DNA of 64,000 nucleotides from Phymorhynchus buccinoides (Eukaryota > Mollusca > Gastropoda > Neogastropoda > Raphitomidae). Within the stretch, counting starts at the first letter, position 1. Each line of letters begins with the position of its first letter. The stretch is from NCBI GenBank assembly GCA_017654935.2, contig CM065711.1, positions 27,721,807-27,785,806 of the forward strand. Direction: 5' to 3'. A program made the translations under genes and the position numbers. The notes beneath the pieces were generated by a model that saw only the letters and a list, made by a program, of their open reading frames with translations, searched no databases and was not told where the DNA came from. Positions 36,500-48,092 of the stretch are shown here, in pieces.

Positions 36500-36960
36500 C
36501 TTTGAAAGGGTTAAAGAATCACACATCATCATAATCATCATTAACTTTATCATCTTCATCATCATCGTCGTCATTAGTATCATCTTCAGGAAGTTGTTGC
36601 AGGCTCACACAATATCATCATAATCATCATTAACTTCATCATCATCTTCATCATCATCGTCGTCATTAGTATCATCTTCAGGAAGTTGTCGCAGGCTTTG
36701 AAGAACTCCTTCCTCTCCACCAGCATTTTGCCCAGTTGCCAGAACGGCTGTGAAAGGGTTAAAGAATCACACATCATCATTAACTTAATCATCATCATCA
36801 TCATCGTCATTAGTATCATCTTCAGGAAGTTGACGCAGGCTTTGAAAGGGTTAAAGACTTCACACATCATCATAATCATCATTAACTTTATCATCTTCAT
36901 CATCGTCGTCGTCATTAGTATCATCTTCAGGAAGTTGTTGCAGGCTTTGAAAGGGTTAAA
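36500..36960. repeat. Acceptor-side copies of E8
   Basis: Three to four partial copies of the E8 start (36585-36605, 36676-36755, 36822-36850, 36925-36950) with ATC-type repeats. The 36676 copy spans about 80 bp and includes the acceptor region CTTTCACAG. Confidence 0.8.
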
Positions 36961-37435
36961 GAATCACACTGTCATGATATCATCCTCAATATCGTCACCA
37001 TTAACTCATTCAAGATAGCTGTCAATTTGATGCATTTGCTTCAAGGGAAGTAAATCTGTGTGCACACCATACCTTGGTCACTTCTAAACTCGCTTTGCTC
37101 CCTTAGACCACAATTTTGCCTCTGAAATTGTCTGAGACTGCATGACAGGGCTGTATTCTATGCTTCCTTTCATAATGATATCCCAGCGTTAACCAGGCCC
37201 GAGAACTACAGACACCTGCAGTGTTGGTCTTGAAATTAGAACAACACTCTCACAATCGCATCCGTTAAGCGGATGAAGCTCGACTGTGTGGCATCAGTCT
37301 GGGTAGGAGTCTCTGATGGGATCTGAACCCAAGACCTCACAGCCAGTAGTCTGCGACGTTAAAGGTGGTCTATTTTTAGTATGGCAATGAACGGAAAAGC
37401 GAATCATCACTACCCCTCTCTTCAAAAGATCTAAC

Positions 37436-37692
37436 CTTGTGATAGGACGGATCATGGACGGAGCTGGCTAGGGCCTCTCTGAAGGCTCTGTCGTGGTCGT
37501 TCATGGAGGTGTAGACGGCGGCCTTGTTGTTCAGGAGCACCGCCACCTCTCCATCCATGCCACCGTACCCGCTCGTCTCGATGGCATAGATGGCCTGATC
37601 GTAGAGGGCCAGCGCTCTCTCCCTGTTTTTCGCCCGGTGGGCCGTGTTGCCTTCCTGCTTGAGCCACTCGATGCGCTTCTTGAACGCTTCCG
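37436..37692 (-). CDS. Exon E7: TPR repeats, module 2
   Basis: 257 nt, residues about 418-503. Acceptor TGTCACAG, donor GTTAGA, phases 1 and 0. It is a strong TPR match: KQEGNTAHRAKNRERALALY, then AVLLNNKAAVYTSMNDHDRA, with the W/L-G-A-P pattern positions filled. It is paralogous to E12. No exon-derived array lies directly beside it, but a rearranged MITE starts about 35 bp upstream on the transcript. Confidence 0.85.
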
Positions 37693-37726
37693 CTGTGACA
37701 TTACCTTTCAGATATAACTTGCCTGG

Positions 37727-38016
37727 GAGGGCTCCCAATCGTCCCGCAAAACAAGGGCTCCCAGGGACTCCTTCACTTACAGTATAGAGGGTCCTAGAGG
37801 CGGGATAGAGGCAAGGCTCCCAAATGTCCCGCAAAACAAGGGGTTCCAGGGACCCCTTCACTTACCGCATAGAGGGATAGAGGGTCCCAGTGGCATTGCG
37901 AATGCCAAAAAGAAATTTTCTAGTGCATCCCTGGGACCCCCTGCACATCCTTTTAGAGGGTCCTTTAGAATTTTAGTGCTTCATAGACCTCCAAATGGGG
38001 GTTCTTGGGAGCCCTG
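37727..38016. mobile_element. CAGGGCTCCCA-type MITE, internally duplicated
   Basis: The left end is degenerate (GAGGGCTCCCAATCG); the right end is GGGAGCCCTG. The first 95 bp or so is present twice. Same family as 48.8, 51.1, 53.0, 54.1 and 59.9 kb. Confidence 0.7.
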
Positions 38017-38459
38017 GGCACCCATTATCAAACTCTTTGGAACCGACAAGAGCAAACCTACATCATGCGTGCAACTACACAAAATGAAAAAAAACCCTGA
38101 AAGGTCGGGGTCCAGGGGTAATGTCCCCTGCAGCTGAAGCAAAAATTGATTTATGAAGGTATTTTAGTTTGCTTTCTCCACAATTTATACAAATGCTTAT
38201 TTTTAAAGTGTTTGAAAAATACAGTAGACACACAAAGATCTTGTTTGACAAATAAAAAAATAAAAAGGAAATTCCTTCTCTGGTGAAATTCAAAAACAGG
38301 AAATCCTTGTATACCAGGAAAAGTTGCACACATGAACCTATAGCTTATGAAGGTATTGCGACAGACAGACAAAAATTTGACAATTTTATATTTATTGTCA
38401 TTACCAACATGGGTCTTATGACAAGGGGGTGGGGGGTGGGAGTAATCGACAAGGGAGAA

Positions 38460-38680
38460 AGGTGGCACTGGCAGTGGTTAAGATGTTCGCCTGCCAAATG
38501 TAATGCGTGACTGCAGTGTGAGTGACCCCGGGTTTGAATCCCGGCCTCCTCGCCCTTTCTATCTAGTTTGACAGGGAAATCGAACTGAAAGTCTGGTCCT
38601 TCGGACTGAACGTCTGGTCCTTCGGATGGGGACTTAAAGCTAGTCTGACCCGTGCACTTTACGCACGTAAAAATATCTCT
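38460..38680 (+). mobile_element. tRNA-derived SINE
   Basis: The head has a Pol III A-box-like segment (TGGCACTGGCAGTGGTTAAG) and a B box (GGGTTTGAATCCC), followed by a body with a duplicated CTGGTCCTTCGGA block. The tail AAAGCTAGTCTGACCCGTGC also occurs at 5.35 kb. Confidence 0.75.
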
Positions 38681-38689
38681 CTCTTTGCG

Positions 38690-39602
38690 TTTCTACTCAC
38701 TGGGATGTCTCACAGTAATCATCAGCAAGCCAGCCGTGTGCTTGAACCTGCAGTCCAGATACTCTCTCTCTCTCTCATCTCCCCTCTCTCCCATCTCTCT
38801 CTATCAGCGTTTCTACTCACTGGGATGTCTCACGGCAATCATCAGCAAGCCAGCTGTGTGTTCGAACCTCCAAATACTCTCTCATCTCTCTCTCTCTCAT
38901 CTCTCTCTATCAGCGTTTCTACTCACTGGGATGTCTCACGGCAATCATCAGCAAGCCAGCTGTGTGTTCGAACCTCCAAATACTCTCTCATCTCTCTCTC
39001 TCTCATCTCTCTGCGTTTCTACTCACTGGGATGTCTCACGGCAATCATCAGCAAGCCAGCTGTGTGTTCGAACCTCCAAATACTCTCTCATCTCTCTCTC
39101 TCTCATCTCTCTGCGTTTCTACTCACTGGGATGTCTCACGCAATCATCAGCAAGCCAGCTGTGTGTTCGAACCTCCAAATACTCTCTCATGTCTCTCTCT
39201 CTCTCTCTCTCTCTGCGTTTCTACTCTCTAGGACGCCTCACAGCAATCATCAGCCAGTCAGTCGTGTGCTCGAACCTGCGGTCCACATACTCTCTCTCAC
39301 TCATCTCTTTCTCTCTCTCATCTCTCTCCCTCTCTCTGCATTTCTACTCACTGGGATGTCTCACGGCATTCATCAGCAAGCCAGTCATGAACCTGCAGAT
39401 ACTCTCTCTCTCATCTCTCTCTCTCTATCTCTCATCTCTCTCATCTCTCTCTCATCTCTCATCTCTCTCTCTCATCTCATCTCTCTCTGCGTTTCTACTC
39501 ACTAGGATGCCTCATGGCAGCCATCAGCAAGCCAGTTGTGCGCTTGAACCTCCGGTCCCCATACTCTCTCTCTCATCTCTCTCTCTCTGCGTTTCTACTC
39601 AC
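38690..39602. repeat. Donor-derived array of E6
   Basis: Eight extra copies of the last 55-60 bases of E6 plus GTGAGTAG donor, at roughly 90-130 bp spacing, joined by CT-rich runs. Several copies differ from the exon at the same bases (TGTCTCACGG for GCCTCATGG), so they form a subfamily. Confidence 0.88.
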
Positions 39603-39893
39603 TAGGATGCCTCATGGCAGCCATCAGCAAGCCAGCCATGCGCTTGAACCTCCGGTCCAGGTACTCGTGCGGCGGCTTGCGCAACCCGTCCATTATTCCC
39701 GCCGCCGCGCCACCGGAGACCAACAGCTCGATCATCTCCTCGTGGAAAGGGCGCAGCGGCTTGGCCTTGGTGAGAAGGTGAAGGGCCGAGTTGCGCTTGG
39801 AGTCTTGAAGGTCCAGGTCCAGGGTTCGAAACTCCCCCGCGTAGGTCGGGTTCAGCATCTTGGTCAGCACCCAGCGAAACACCTCGCAAGAAC
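39603..39893 (-). CDS. Exon E6: ankyrin-like block, module 1
   Basis: 291 nt, residues about 321-417. Acceptor CCTCTAG, donor GTGAGTAG, both phase 1. LDLQDSKRNSALHLLTKAK and MIELLVSGGAAAGIMD are clear ankyrin-type segments (the N-S-A-L-H-L-L core and the I-x-L-L-x-x-G-A helix). The exon end with its donor is repeated about eight times leftward, each copy separated by CT-rich runs. Confidence 0.78.
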
Positions 39894-40149
39894 CTAGAGG
39901 GGGGGAACAAATGAAGAAGAAGAAAAAGAAGTAGGATCACAAATCTGGAAACGTGTGGCATGAGCTAGGCTGCGCACGACTGCTAACTTCGGCGGGAAGT
40001 TGCTTGTTCAGTCATTCACATCTGGTTCTGCGAAGCGATTGCATAGGTTTTAACACACATAATTTTTAGGCACCTGAGCGAATTTTTTACCCCGGTATTT
40101 TTTTTTGGGGGGTCAAGTTTTCACCGTCTTTCATGGGTTCGCGGAGGTC

Positions 40150-40756
40150 TACCATGCCTGACTAACACGCATGGAGAGTTTTGCTCAGACGGATGATCAT
40201 CATCACGGGTTTGCATGTTTTCTTCCTTACATGCGTGCGTGTGTGTGTGTGCAAGTGTGTGCGTGCATGATTTCTTACCGACACGCATGGAGAGTTTGGG
40301 TCAGATGGATGATGATCATCACAGGTTTGCAGTTTTTCTTCCTCACGTTTCCTTAGCATGAGTGCATGTGCATGAGTGTGCATGTGTGTGCATGCATGGT
40401 TTCTTACCGACACGCATGGAGAGTTTGGTCAGGAAGATATTCATGGGTTCGTCTTTTTTCCCTCCTCGTCCCCACGCTTCCTTTACGCGTGTGTGTGTGT
40501 GCGTGTGTGTGTGTGCGTGTGTGTGTGTGTACACGTGTGTGTGTGTAAGTGTGTACGCGTGTGTGTGTGTGTGTGCATGCATGGTTTCTTACTGACACGC
40601 AAGGAGAGTTAGGTCAGATGGATGATGATCATCACAGGTTTGTAGTTTTTCTTCCTCACGTTTCCTTAGCATGTGTGCATGTGCATGAATGTGTGTGTGT
40701 GTGTGTGCGTGTATGCGTGTGTGTGTGTGTGTATGCACATGTGTGTGTGTGTATGC

Positions 40757-40809
<53 letters not shown>

Positions 40810-41035
40810 CACGTGTGTATATGCACGTGTGCGTGCGTGTGTGTGTGTGTGCATGTTTACTTACCGACACGCATGGAGAGCTTGGTCAGATGGATGATTA
40901 TGGATTTATGTGTGTGTGTGCATGCACGTGTGTATGTGTGTGTAAGTGTGTGCGTGCATGATTTCTTACTGACACGCATGAAGAGTTTGGTCAGATGGAT
41001 GATGATCATCACAGGTTTGCAGTTTTTCTTCCTCA

Positions 41036-41074
<39 letters not shown>

Positions 41075-41202
41075 AAGTGTGTGCGTGCATGATGTCTTAC
41101 TGACACGCATGGAGAGTTTGGTCAGATGGATGATGATCATCACAGACACAGGTTTGTAGTTTTTCTTCCTCACTTGTGTGTGTGTGTGGTGTGTGGTGTG
41201 TG

Positions 41203-41233
<31 letters not shown>

Positions 41234-41280
41234 TGTGCAAGTGTGTGTGTGTGCAAGTGTGTGCGTGCATGGTTTCTTAC
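40150..41280. repeat. Donor-derived array of E5
   Basis: Seven extra copies of the E5 end plus GTAAG donor (near 40163, 40273, 40405, 40588, 40860, 40965, 41098), each with about 45 exon bases and separated by TG runs of varying length. Confidence 0.88.
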
Positions 41281-41428
41281 CGAAACGCATGGAGAGCTTG
41301 GTCAGGTGGATGATCATGGGTTCGTCTTTTATCCTCCTCTTCCCCACGTTCCCGCCGTGGTTCAGAATAAACACAGCCAGGGCGTCGCCCCACTGCCCGA
41401 TCTGACGGGGGGAGATGCCATCGTACAG
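41281..41428 (-). CDS. Exon E5: ankyrin-like block, module 1
   Basis: 148 nt, residues about 272-320. Acceptor TGTTCAG, donor GTAAGAAA, phases 0 and 1. It encodes ALAVFILNHGGNVG followed by IIHLTKLSMRF, an ankyrin-like helix-turn-helix (position in the module matches E15's VVFFLKFGAD). The exon end plus donor is repeated about seven more times to the left among GT runs, and one extra acceptor-side copy lies 1.2 kb to the right. Confidence 0.72.
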
Positions 41429-41719
41429 CTGAACACAGACAAAACACAGAGAGAAACAAGGTCACGACGGCGATAAATCAGACATGTTTACCCTGAAATT
41501 GGGCTTCGTGTATTCGAAATCCAAAATAAAAGTATTTTTCACAAAATAGGAGTACTCCAAAAGGAAAGTTAAAACAACCGAGTGCAAACATGCATGCATT
41601 TTATAACAACTTATATAAATACTGTGTCAAAAGTATCATCCATTTAAATTTATTAAAAGAAACACATACACACACAGATTTCCCGAATCAGGCAATAATC
41701 AGAAACGGTAGATTTTTTT

Positions 41720-42610
41720 TCTTCACCATGTCATCATATTTTCCCCATTTATCATATTTTCCCCCATTTATCATATTTTTTCCCATTTATCATATATTTT
41801 TTTCCATTTATCATATTTTTTCCTATTTATCATATTTTTCCCCATTTATCATATTTTTCCCCATTTATCATATTTTTTTCCATTTACCATATTTTCCCCC
41901 ATTTATCATATTTTTTCAATTTATCATATTTTCCCCCATTTATCATATTTTTTCAATTTATCATATTTTCCCCCATTTATCATATTTTTTCAATTTATCA
42001 TATTTTCCCACATTTATCATATTTTCCCCCATTTATCATATTTTTTTCCATTTATCATATTTTTCCCCATTTATCATATTTTTCCCCCATTTATCATATT
42101 TTCCCCCATTTATCATATTTTTCCCCATTTATCATATTTTCCCCCATTTATCATATTTTCCCCCATTTATCATATTTTTCCCCCATTTATCATATTTTTC
42201 CCCATTTCTCATATTTTTCCCCATTTATCATATTTTTTTCCATTTATCATATTTTTTCCCATTTATCATATTTTTTTCCATTTATCATATTTTTCCCCAT
42301 TTATCATATTTTCCCCCATTTATCATATTTTTTCCCATTTATCATATTTTCCCCCATTTATCATAGTTTTTTCCATTTCTCATAGTTTTCCCCATTTCTC
42401 ATAGTTTTCCCCATTTATCATATTTTTCCCCATTTGTCATATTTTTTCCCATTTATCATATTTTTTCCCATTTATCATATTTTTCCCCATTTGTCATATT
42501 TTTTCCCATTTATCATATTTTTTCCCATTTTCATATTTTCCCCCATTTATCATATTTTCCCATTTGTCATATTTTCCCCCATTTATCATATTTTGGTCAA
42601 ATATGTGTCC
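41720..42610. repeat. AT-rich array, about 18-20 bp unit
   Basis: Some 45 imperfect units of CCCCCATTTATCATATTTTT. It lies between E5 and a duplicate of E5's acceptor region. Confidence 0.9.
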
Positions 42611-42649
42611 AAAATATGGTGATATCTTATGGGCAAACAGGTCTGGATA

Positions 42650-42745
42650 ATGTATGCCCGATCTGATGGGGGGAGATGCCATCGTACAGCTGAACACAGA
42701 CAAACACAAGAGAGAAACAAGGTCACGACAGCGATAATTTATGCG
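42650..42745. repeat. Acceptor-side duplicate of E5
   Basis: Repeats the E5 start (about 30 coding bases) plus CTGAACACAGACAAA and about 45 bp of intron from 41399-41475. The two copies flank the AT-rich array, which probably grew between them. Confidence 0.8.
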
Positions 42746-43128
42746 CCGATGCCTTCCTCTCATGGTGACACACCTTCGAATCGAATAGGGCGTTTGCCAC
42801 GAGTGTTCGTTCCCTATACTAGACTACTAATTTGCCCGAGCTCGTTCTGCCCGAGTTGCGCTGACCTCTCTAATTCAACTCAGTGAAATTCAAGGTCACC
42901 AGCGCGTGGCAAATGCTCTATTGTCACGATCGTATCGTATGGTTTAAATTTGTCTATTATAATTAGTCATGTAATTGGTATGTCGATGGCAGTATGATTT
43001 TATTTCAAGTTGCAGTATTGTATTCAAACTTGATTGGGAATGTGAATGTGGTCTCTCTGTTTCTTCTTAGAATGTTCATGTTGTAACTATTTTACTCTTG
43101 TATAATTAATTGTGTGCGAGTGTGCGTG

Positions 43129-43136
43129 TGCGCATG

Positions 43137-43198
<62 letters not shown>
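43129..43198. repeat. TG microsatellite
   Basis: Nearly uninterrupted TG dinucleotides, about 60 bases. Confidence 0.9.
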
Positions 43199-43200
<2 letters not shown>

Positions 43201-43269
43201 TAAGGAAGTAAGAGAACGTTGTGTGTAAGTATCATGCTTATTTTACTTTCTAATGATTAATTATTTGTT

Positions 43270-43350
43270 TGCCTTTAATGTTCTTGTTATCAATGTAAAG
43301 CGCACTGAGCTCATGTGAGAAAGAGCGCTATATAAATTCCCATTATTATT
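43270..43350 (+). mobile_element. SINE-tail-like fragment
   Basis: GTAAAGCGCACTGAGCTC followed by GAGCGCTATATAAATTCCCA and ATT repeats. It resembles, in opposite orientation, the AAT-ended fragment at 51909-51985. Confidence 0.5.
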
Positions 43351-43488
43351 ATTATTGTGGTCAAATCGTACGCAGTGTGGCTGGCCCTTTACAGATACGG
43401 GATACAGAACTGATTCTAGGATTTTTCAAAAGTGGGGGCGTTCCCCCCCTAAAAATGAAAAAAGGGGGGCAGGTCCAATGGATACGAG

Positions 43489-44130
43489 CAGGGTTCGTAC
43501 AGATCTGTGTCCAAAACATTCCAGGACTTTTCCAGGACCAGTTTACTAAATTTCAAGGACTCAATCTGGCATACCAGTCAATGTCGGTTTCGTTCCCGCC
43601 TGAGTTGCTTGTGCTTCTGGCCTTGACAATGGCTTTTTACAGCACTCTCGTCCATGCTGGTGATGTCAAAGTTCTTTTTGCACACTGTGCAGCTAGCTTT
43701 CAGCTTTGAACCATCTGTTGACGGAGCTAACCAAGTCTGATATTTTTTTTGGGGGGCAGCCAAACATCACTGAAAATGCAGTCTCCATTTTGTTGGAAAA
43801 CGGAAGTACGATAAAGAGAAGTAACTTCAGTGGCAGACAACTCGCGCAAATGTCGTCTGCTATGATCGCGATATCGGTATGACCTTAAAAGGTTTTTTTG
43901 TTTTTTTTATTTGAATTTAGTTTTAACCTTCAATTATTTTTTTTGTGGAGGAGAGATTTTGACTTTGATGGATTGAGATTAAGGACGTGGTCAGACGATT
44001 TTGAAAATTCCAGGACTTTTCCAAGAGTCTTGGGGCCTGTGCTGTTTTTCAAGAACTTTTCAAGCCCTGGAAAAGGCCATGTCAATTTTCCAGTACTTTT
44101 CAAGGTTTCAAGGACCCTGTACGAACCCTG
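43489..44130 (-). mobile_element. hAT-like transposon remnant with zinc finger fragment
   Basis: Perfect 14-bp inverted ends CAGGGTTCGTACAG, with TACGAG directly repeated at 43483-43488 and 44131-44136 (hAT elements usually give 8 bp). A minus-strand frame (43763-43578, 61 residues) has the C-x2-C...H-x5-H pattern CTVCKKNFDI / SHCQGQKHKQ of the C2H2-type finger at the start of hAT-like proteins. The rest of the transposase is absent. No ORF of useful length remains. Confidence 0.75.
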
Positions 44131-44847
44131 TACGAGGAGAATGGGTGGGTGGGGGGGTGGCGGCCGATTCAATCTTCGCTAAACATGGCCACTTCTTCAG
44201 CCACTCGTCTTGGAACCGGTGTTCCCTCGCACTAGTGCCGTTATCTTCGGGCTGCTTCTCCGAGACTGTTGATGCAGTAGCCGTTACTGCAACATCTGCA
44301 CACTCGTTTGGCAGGATTTCTTTTTTTTACTTTGCCGCCACAAAAATCAAAGTCGAAGAGCGTCGTTGTCCGCTTCATTTTGAAGAAAACTCAACATGGC
44401 GCGTAGGACTCTCGCAACTTCTTGTCGGTAAAACGAGATGAACGCGATTGGTTGATTTACACATTGATATGTCTGATTTACACTAACATTGTAAAGGAAC
44501 CAATGAAATGTTGAGAAATCATTCATTCCTGCTCGATGCTTTCGGTTTCTGCAGACGACGGATTTAGCAGACGACGAAGGAATTCCCGCAGCGATCGGCA
44601 AAAAGTGAGGGCAGTTCTGCAATTATGCGGGCGTCGGCCCGCGCTAAGACCCGATTATTGCAGGAAGGAACAGATTTTGGGGGGATTGTACCAATCCCGC
44701 ACCCTAGAATCAGCTCTGGTATATACCTGGTACGTGTGTAATCTTGTGTAACATTGTGTGTTCCCAGACATTGTGTTACATTCAGTCTATGCATGGTTGA
44801 ACGACATGTATGAAGACAAAAGAGAAACTCACTTCTGAACCAGTGTG

Positions 44848-44938
44848 AACAGGTTGAACATAGACAGGTTGAACATAGACAGGTTGAACATAGACAGGTT
44901 GAACATAGACAGGTTGAACATAGACAGGTTGAACATAG
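44848..44938. repeat. 15-bp tandem repeat, six units
   Basis: Unit AGGTTGAACATAGAC, perfect in most copies; open in several frames because 15 is a multiple of three. Confidence 0.9.
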
Positions 44939-45528
44939 ATAGTGCACGGTGCATGCTTTTTCGGGACTGTAAACAAATGAATTCGAACTCACGGCAAGAA
45001 TATGTATTGCAGCTACCAGTTTCTCCTTCAGTTCACTTTTGATTGCTGAACAAGGCGTCTGGTTGCTGTGCCTTGCACTGGTGAGAGTTTAAGTTAGGGT
45101 TTGACTAATAGCACAGAAAACTGGGACGAAAGGAAACTGGAGTGAATTTGAAATCTTTTAGGGTTTATTCAAGTGTTAGTAACTGGTTGAGAAAGTTTGG
45201 TTTATCATACGATTATTAAGAATTCATCGAAAACGATAAAACTATTGTAAGTTTATTGTGAATTCGTTGAGAAAGTGTGGCGTTAATCAAAGCCTGGAAG
45301 GTAGAGATCGGGGAGATTAATTCATGAAATGAAAGAATGATGCATATATAAAGAAATAGCACGAAACGGGTTGTTTCCGTATTGCTTGATGTTACGATTT
45401 TGTCCTTGGGTCGTACTTTAGAAATAAAAGAGTTCACTTTTGATTGCTGAACGAGGCGTTTGATTGCTGAACGAGGCGTTTGGTTGCTGTGTCTTGCGCA
45501 CAGGTTACACGTGGTGCCAGCCACTTAC

Positions 45529-45764
45529 GTCCTCCACGTGTATCGTGGAGCAATCCACAGCGGAGGGACAGCTCCGCTCCAGGCAGGATATCCTCGGCAT
45601 GGGGAAGGGGCTCCCCAGACCTGTGGTCAGCACCCCCATCCCCACCCAGCCCTTCCCTTCGGCCAGGGTGGAGAGAATCTTGGACCACACTTCGGAGGTG
45701 GAGGGCAGGGTGGGTTCAATGGTAAGCATTTCCAGGAATTCGCCGGTGTGGTACGCTTCCGGAT
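45529..45764 (-). CDS. Exon E4: helical linker, module 1
   Basis: 236 nt, residues about 193-271. Acceptor CCAACAG, donor GTAAGTGG, phases 1 and 0. It contains STSEVWSKILSTLAEGKGW, matching a W-x-x-(V/I)-x-x-x-L helix found in E9 and E14. No border-derived array is next to it. No catalytic motif is visible. Confidence 0.72.
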
Positions 45765-46385
45765 CTGTTGGGAGGGGAAAAGAAAAAAAAAAAGTCAATC
45801 AATATTTCTATTGTCCATTTTACAGGAAATTCTTTCTGCAGCAATAAAACAATCAACAAAACAACACAAGACAGAGACATAGTATGTAAAAAAGCCAAAA
45901 AATAAAATACGTGACTATTTGAAACACTGTGCGCACATACAATTCTTGGTCACACACACACACATACAACACACACACACATCATGCGCACGCATACAAT
46001 CATTTATCTACCCATCCATCTAACTTATACATACATACACATATGCTTACACATACATACAAACATACAACTTGCATTCACAATTCATATATACTCCTCA
46101 CAAAATGTCAAGCAACAAAATCAAGTTGGTGCTTTGTCAGCCTTTGAAAATGCACGGCCTAGCTTTTAATGTGAAATGATGCGTTTGGATTTTAATGATG
46201 GGCGTCTGCAAGTGTGAAGATGGCCTGGGGAGATTATTTTTTAACCTTTGCTGTTGCTGAGCATGACCGTTATGGAGGTGGCAGTCTGATGGTCTGGGTC
46301 GCATTTGGACTGGAGGACGTACCGACCTAGGGGCCTTCCGGAGGGGCACTGTGAACGCGAAACGCTACTTGAACGACATCATCAG
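45765..46385. other. Intron sequence between E4 and the E3 arrays
   Basis: CA-rich and CATA-rich microsatellites at 45950-46080; otherwise unique A/T-rich DNA. A single TRANSIB/Tc1-like phrase is suggested at 46200-46380 (GGTCTGGGTCGCATTTGGAC, ACTTGAACGACATCATCAGA), typical of mariner/Tc1 coding remnants, but no frame is intact. Confidence 0.4.
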
Positions 46386-46399
46386 ACCTCAAGTGACCA

Positions 46400-47923
46400 C
46401 CCTGATAAAAAATACCTTCCAGCATCTCCGTGAGAATGGCGCCAAGAGCAGAGTAAACAGGTCTGGTATAGCGTACCTTCTAGCATCTCCGTGAGAATGG
46501 CGCCAAGAGTAGAGTAAACAGGTCTGGTATAGTGTATACCTTCCAGCATCCCTGTGAGAATGGCGCCAAGAGCAGAGTAAACAGGTCTGGTATAGCGTAT
46601 ACCTTCTAGCATCCCTGTGAGAATGGCGCCAAGAGCAGAGTAAACAGGTCTGGTATAGCGTATACCTTCTAGCATCCCTGTGAGAATGGCGCCAAGAGCA
46701 GAGTAAACAGGTCTGGTATAGCGTATACCTTCCAGCATCTCCGTGAGAATGGCACCAAGAGTAGAAAAAACAGGTCTGGTATAGCGTATACCTTCTAGCA
46801 TCCCTGTGAGAATGGCGCCAAGAGCAGAGTAAACAGGTCTGGTATAGCGTATACCTTCCAGCATCCCTGTGAGAATGGCGCCAAGAGCAGAGTAAACAGG
46901 TCTGGTATAGCGTATACCTTCTAGCATCCCTGTGAGAATGGCGCCAAGAGCAGAGTAAACAGGTCTGGTATAGCGTATACCTTCCAGCATCCCTGTGAGT
47001 ATGGCGCCAAGAGTAGAGTAAACAGGTCTGGTATAGCGTATACCTTCCAGCATCCCTGTGAGAATGGCGCCAAGAGTAGAGTAAACAGGTCTGGTATAGC
47101 GTATACCTTCCAGCATCCCTGTGAGAATGGCGCCAAGAGCAGAGTAAACAGGTCTGTGTATAGCGTATACCTTCCAGCATCTCCGTGAGAATGGCACCAA
47201 GAGTAGAGTACACAGGTCTGTGTATAGCATATACCTTCTAGCATCTCCGTGAGAATGGCACCAAGAGTAGAGAAAACAGATCTGGAATATAGTGTATACC
47301 TTCTAGCATCTCCGTGAGAATGGCACCAAGAGTAGAAAAAACAGGTCTGGTATAGCGTACCTTCCAGCATCTCACTCAGAACGGCACCAAGAGTAGAGTA
47401 TAAACAGGTCTGGCACAGCGTACCTTCTAGTATCTCCGTGAGAATGGCACCAAGAGTAGAGTAAACAGGTCTGGTATAGCGTACCTTCTAGCATCTCACT
47501 CAGAACGGCACCAAGAGTAGAGCATAAACAGGTCTGGCACAGCGTACCTTCTAGTATCTCCGTGAGAATGGCGCCAAGAGTAGAGCATAAACAGGTCTGG
47601 CACAGCGTACCTTCTAGTATCTCCGTGAGAATGGCACCAAGAGTAGAGTAAACAGGTCTGGCACAGCGTACCTTCTAGCATCTCACTCAGAACGGCACCA
47701 AGAGTAGAGTATAAACAGGTCTGGCACAGCGTACCTTCTAGTATCTCCGTGAGAATGGCACCAAGAGTAGAGTAAACAGGTCTGGTATAGCGTACCTTCT
47801 AGCATCTCACTCAGAACGGCACCAAGAGTAGAGTATAAACAGGTCTGGCACAGCGTACCTTCTAGTATCTCCGTGAGAATGGCGCCAAGAGTAGAGTAAA
47901 CAGATCTGGACTATAGCGCGTAC
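46400..47923. repeat. Donor-derived array of E3, 63-bp unit
   Basis: About 24 extra copies. On the transcript strand each has the E3 end (GGCGCCATTCTCACGGAGAT), then CTGGAAG and GTATAC-type donor, then about 25 bp of intron. The left half has a 63-bp period, multiple of three; the right half varies. The exon itself has ACCATTCTC and ATACCGGAAG, so the array has its own consensus. Confidence 0.9.
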
Positions 47924-48092
47924 CTTCCGGTATCTCCGTGAGAATGGTGCCAATCAGTTGGCTGCACTCCGCGATGCAGCGCACGCTGTCGCTGTTACAC
48001 AGGTCGCACTTCACCATGCCCTTCAGGAGGCTGGCCGCAGCCACCACGTAGTTCCCTTCCCCCTTTATGGCTCGGCTCATTATGATGTAGCC
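47924..48092 (-). CDS. Exon E3: TPR-like helices, module 1
   Basis: 169 nt, residues about 137-192. Acceptor CCGCAG, donor GTACGC, phases 0 and 1. The peptide begins GYIIMSRAIKGEGNYVVAAA and continues as a second helix pair with several Cys. It is homologous to E8 and E13, which also open with an aromatic TPR helix. Both borders have seeded tandem arrays: the exon end and donor leftward (46.4-47.9 kb), the acceptor and exon start rightward (48.1-50.05 kb). The copy treated as the exon is the only one joining both halves. Confidence 0.75.

Noticed and set aside
38460..38560. tRNA gene
   Set aside because: Box-containing SINE head with no complete tRNA fold and a SINE body and tail attached.
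40162..41476. Cys/Val- and His/Thr-rich ORFs
   Set aside because: Translations of TG/CA microsatellites between E5-end copies.
41590..42622. 258-codon Phe/Ile/His/Pro-rich frame
   Set aside because: It is the CATTTATCATATTTT array read in one frame; no protein-like composition.
46382..47370. Open frames of 150-280 codons with 21-residue repeats
   Set aside because: Produced by the 63-bp E3-donor array; the frames are not continuous with the E3 reading frame.
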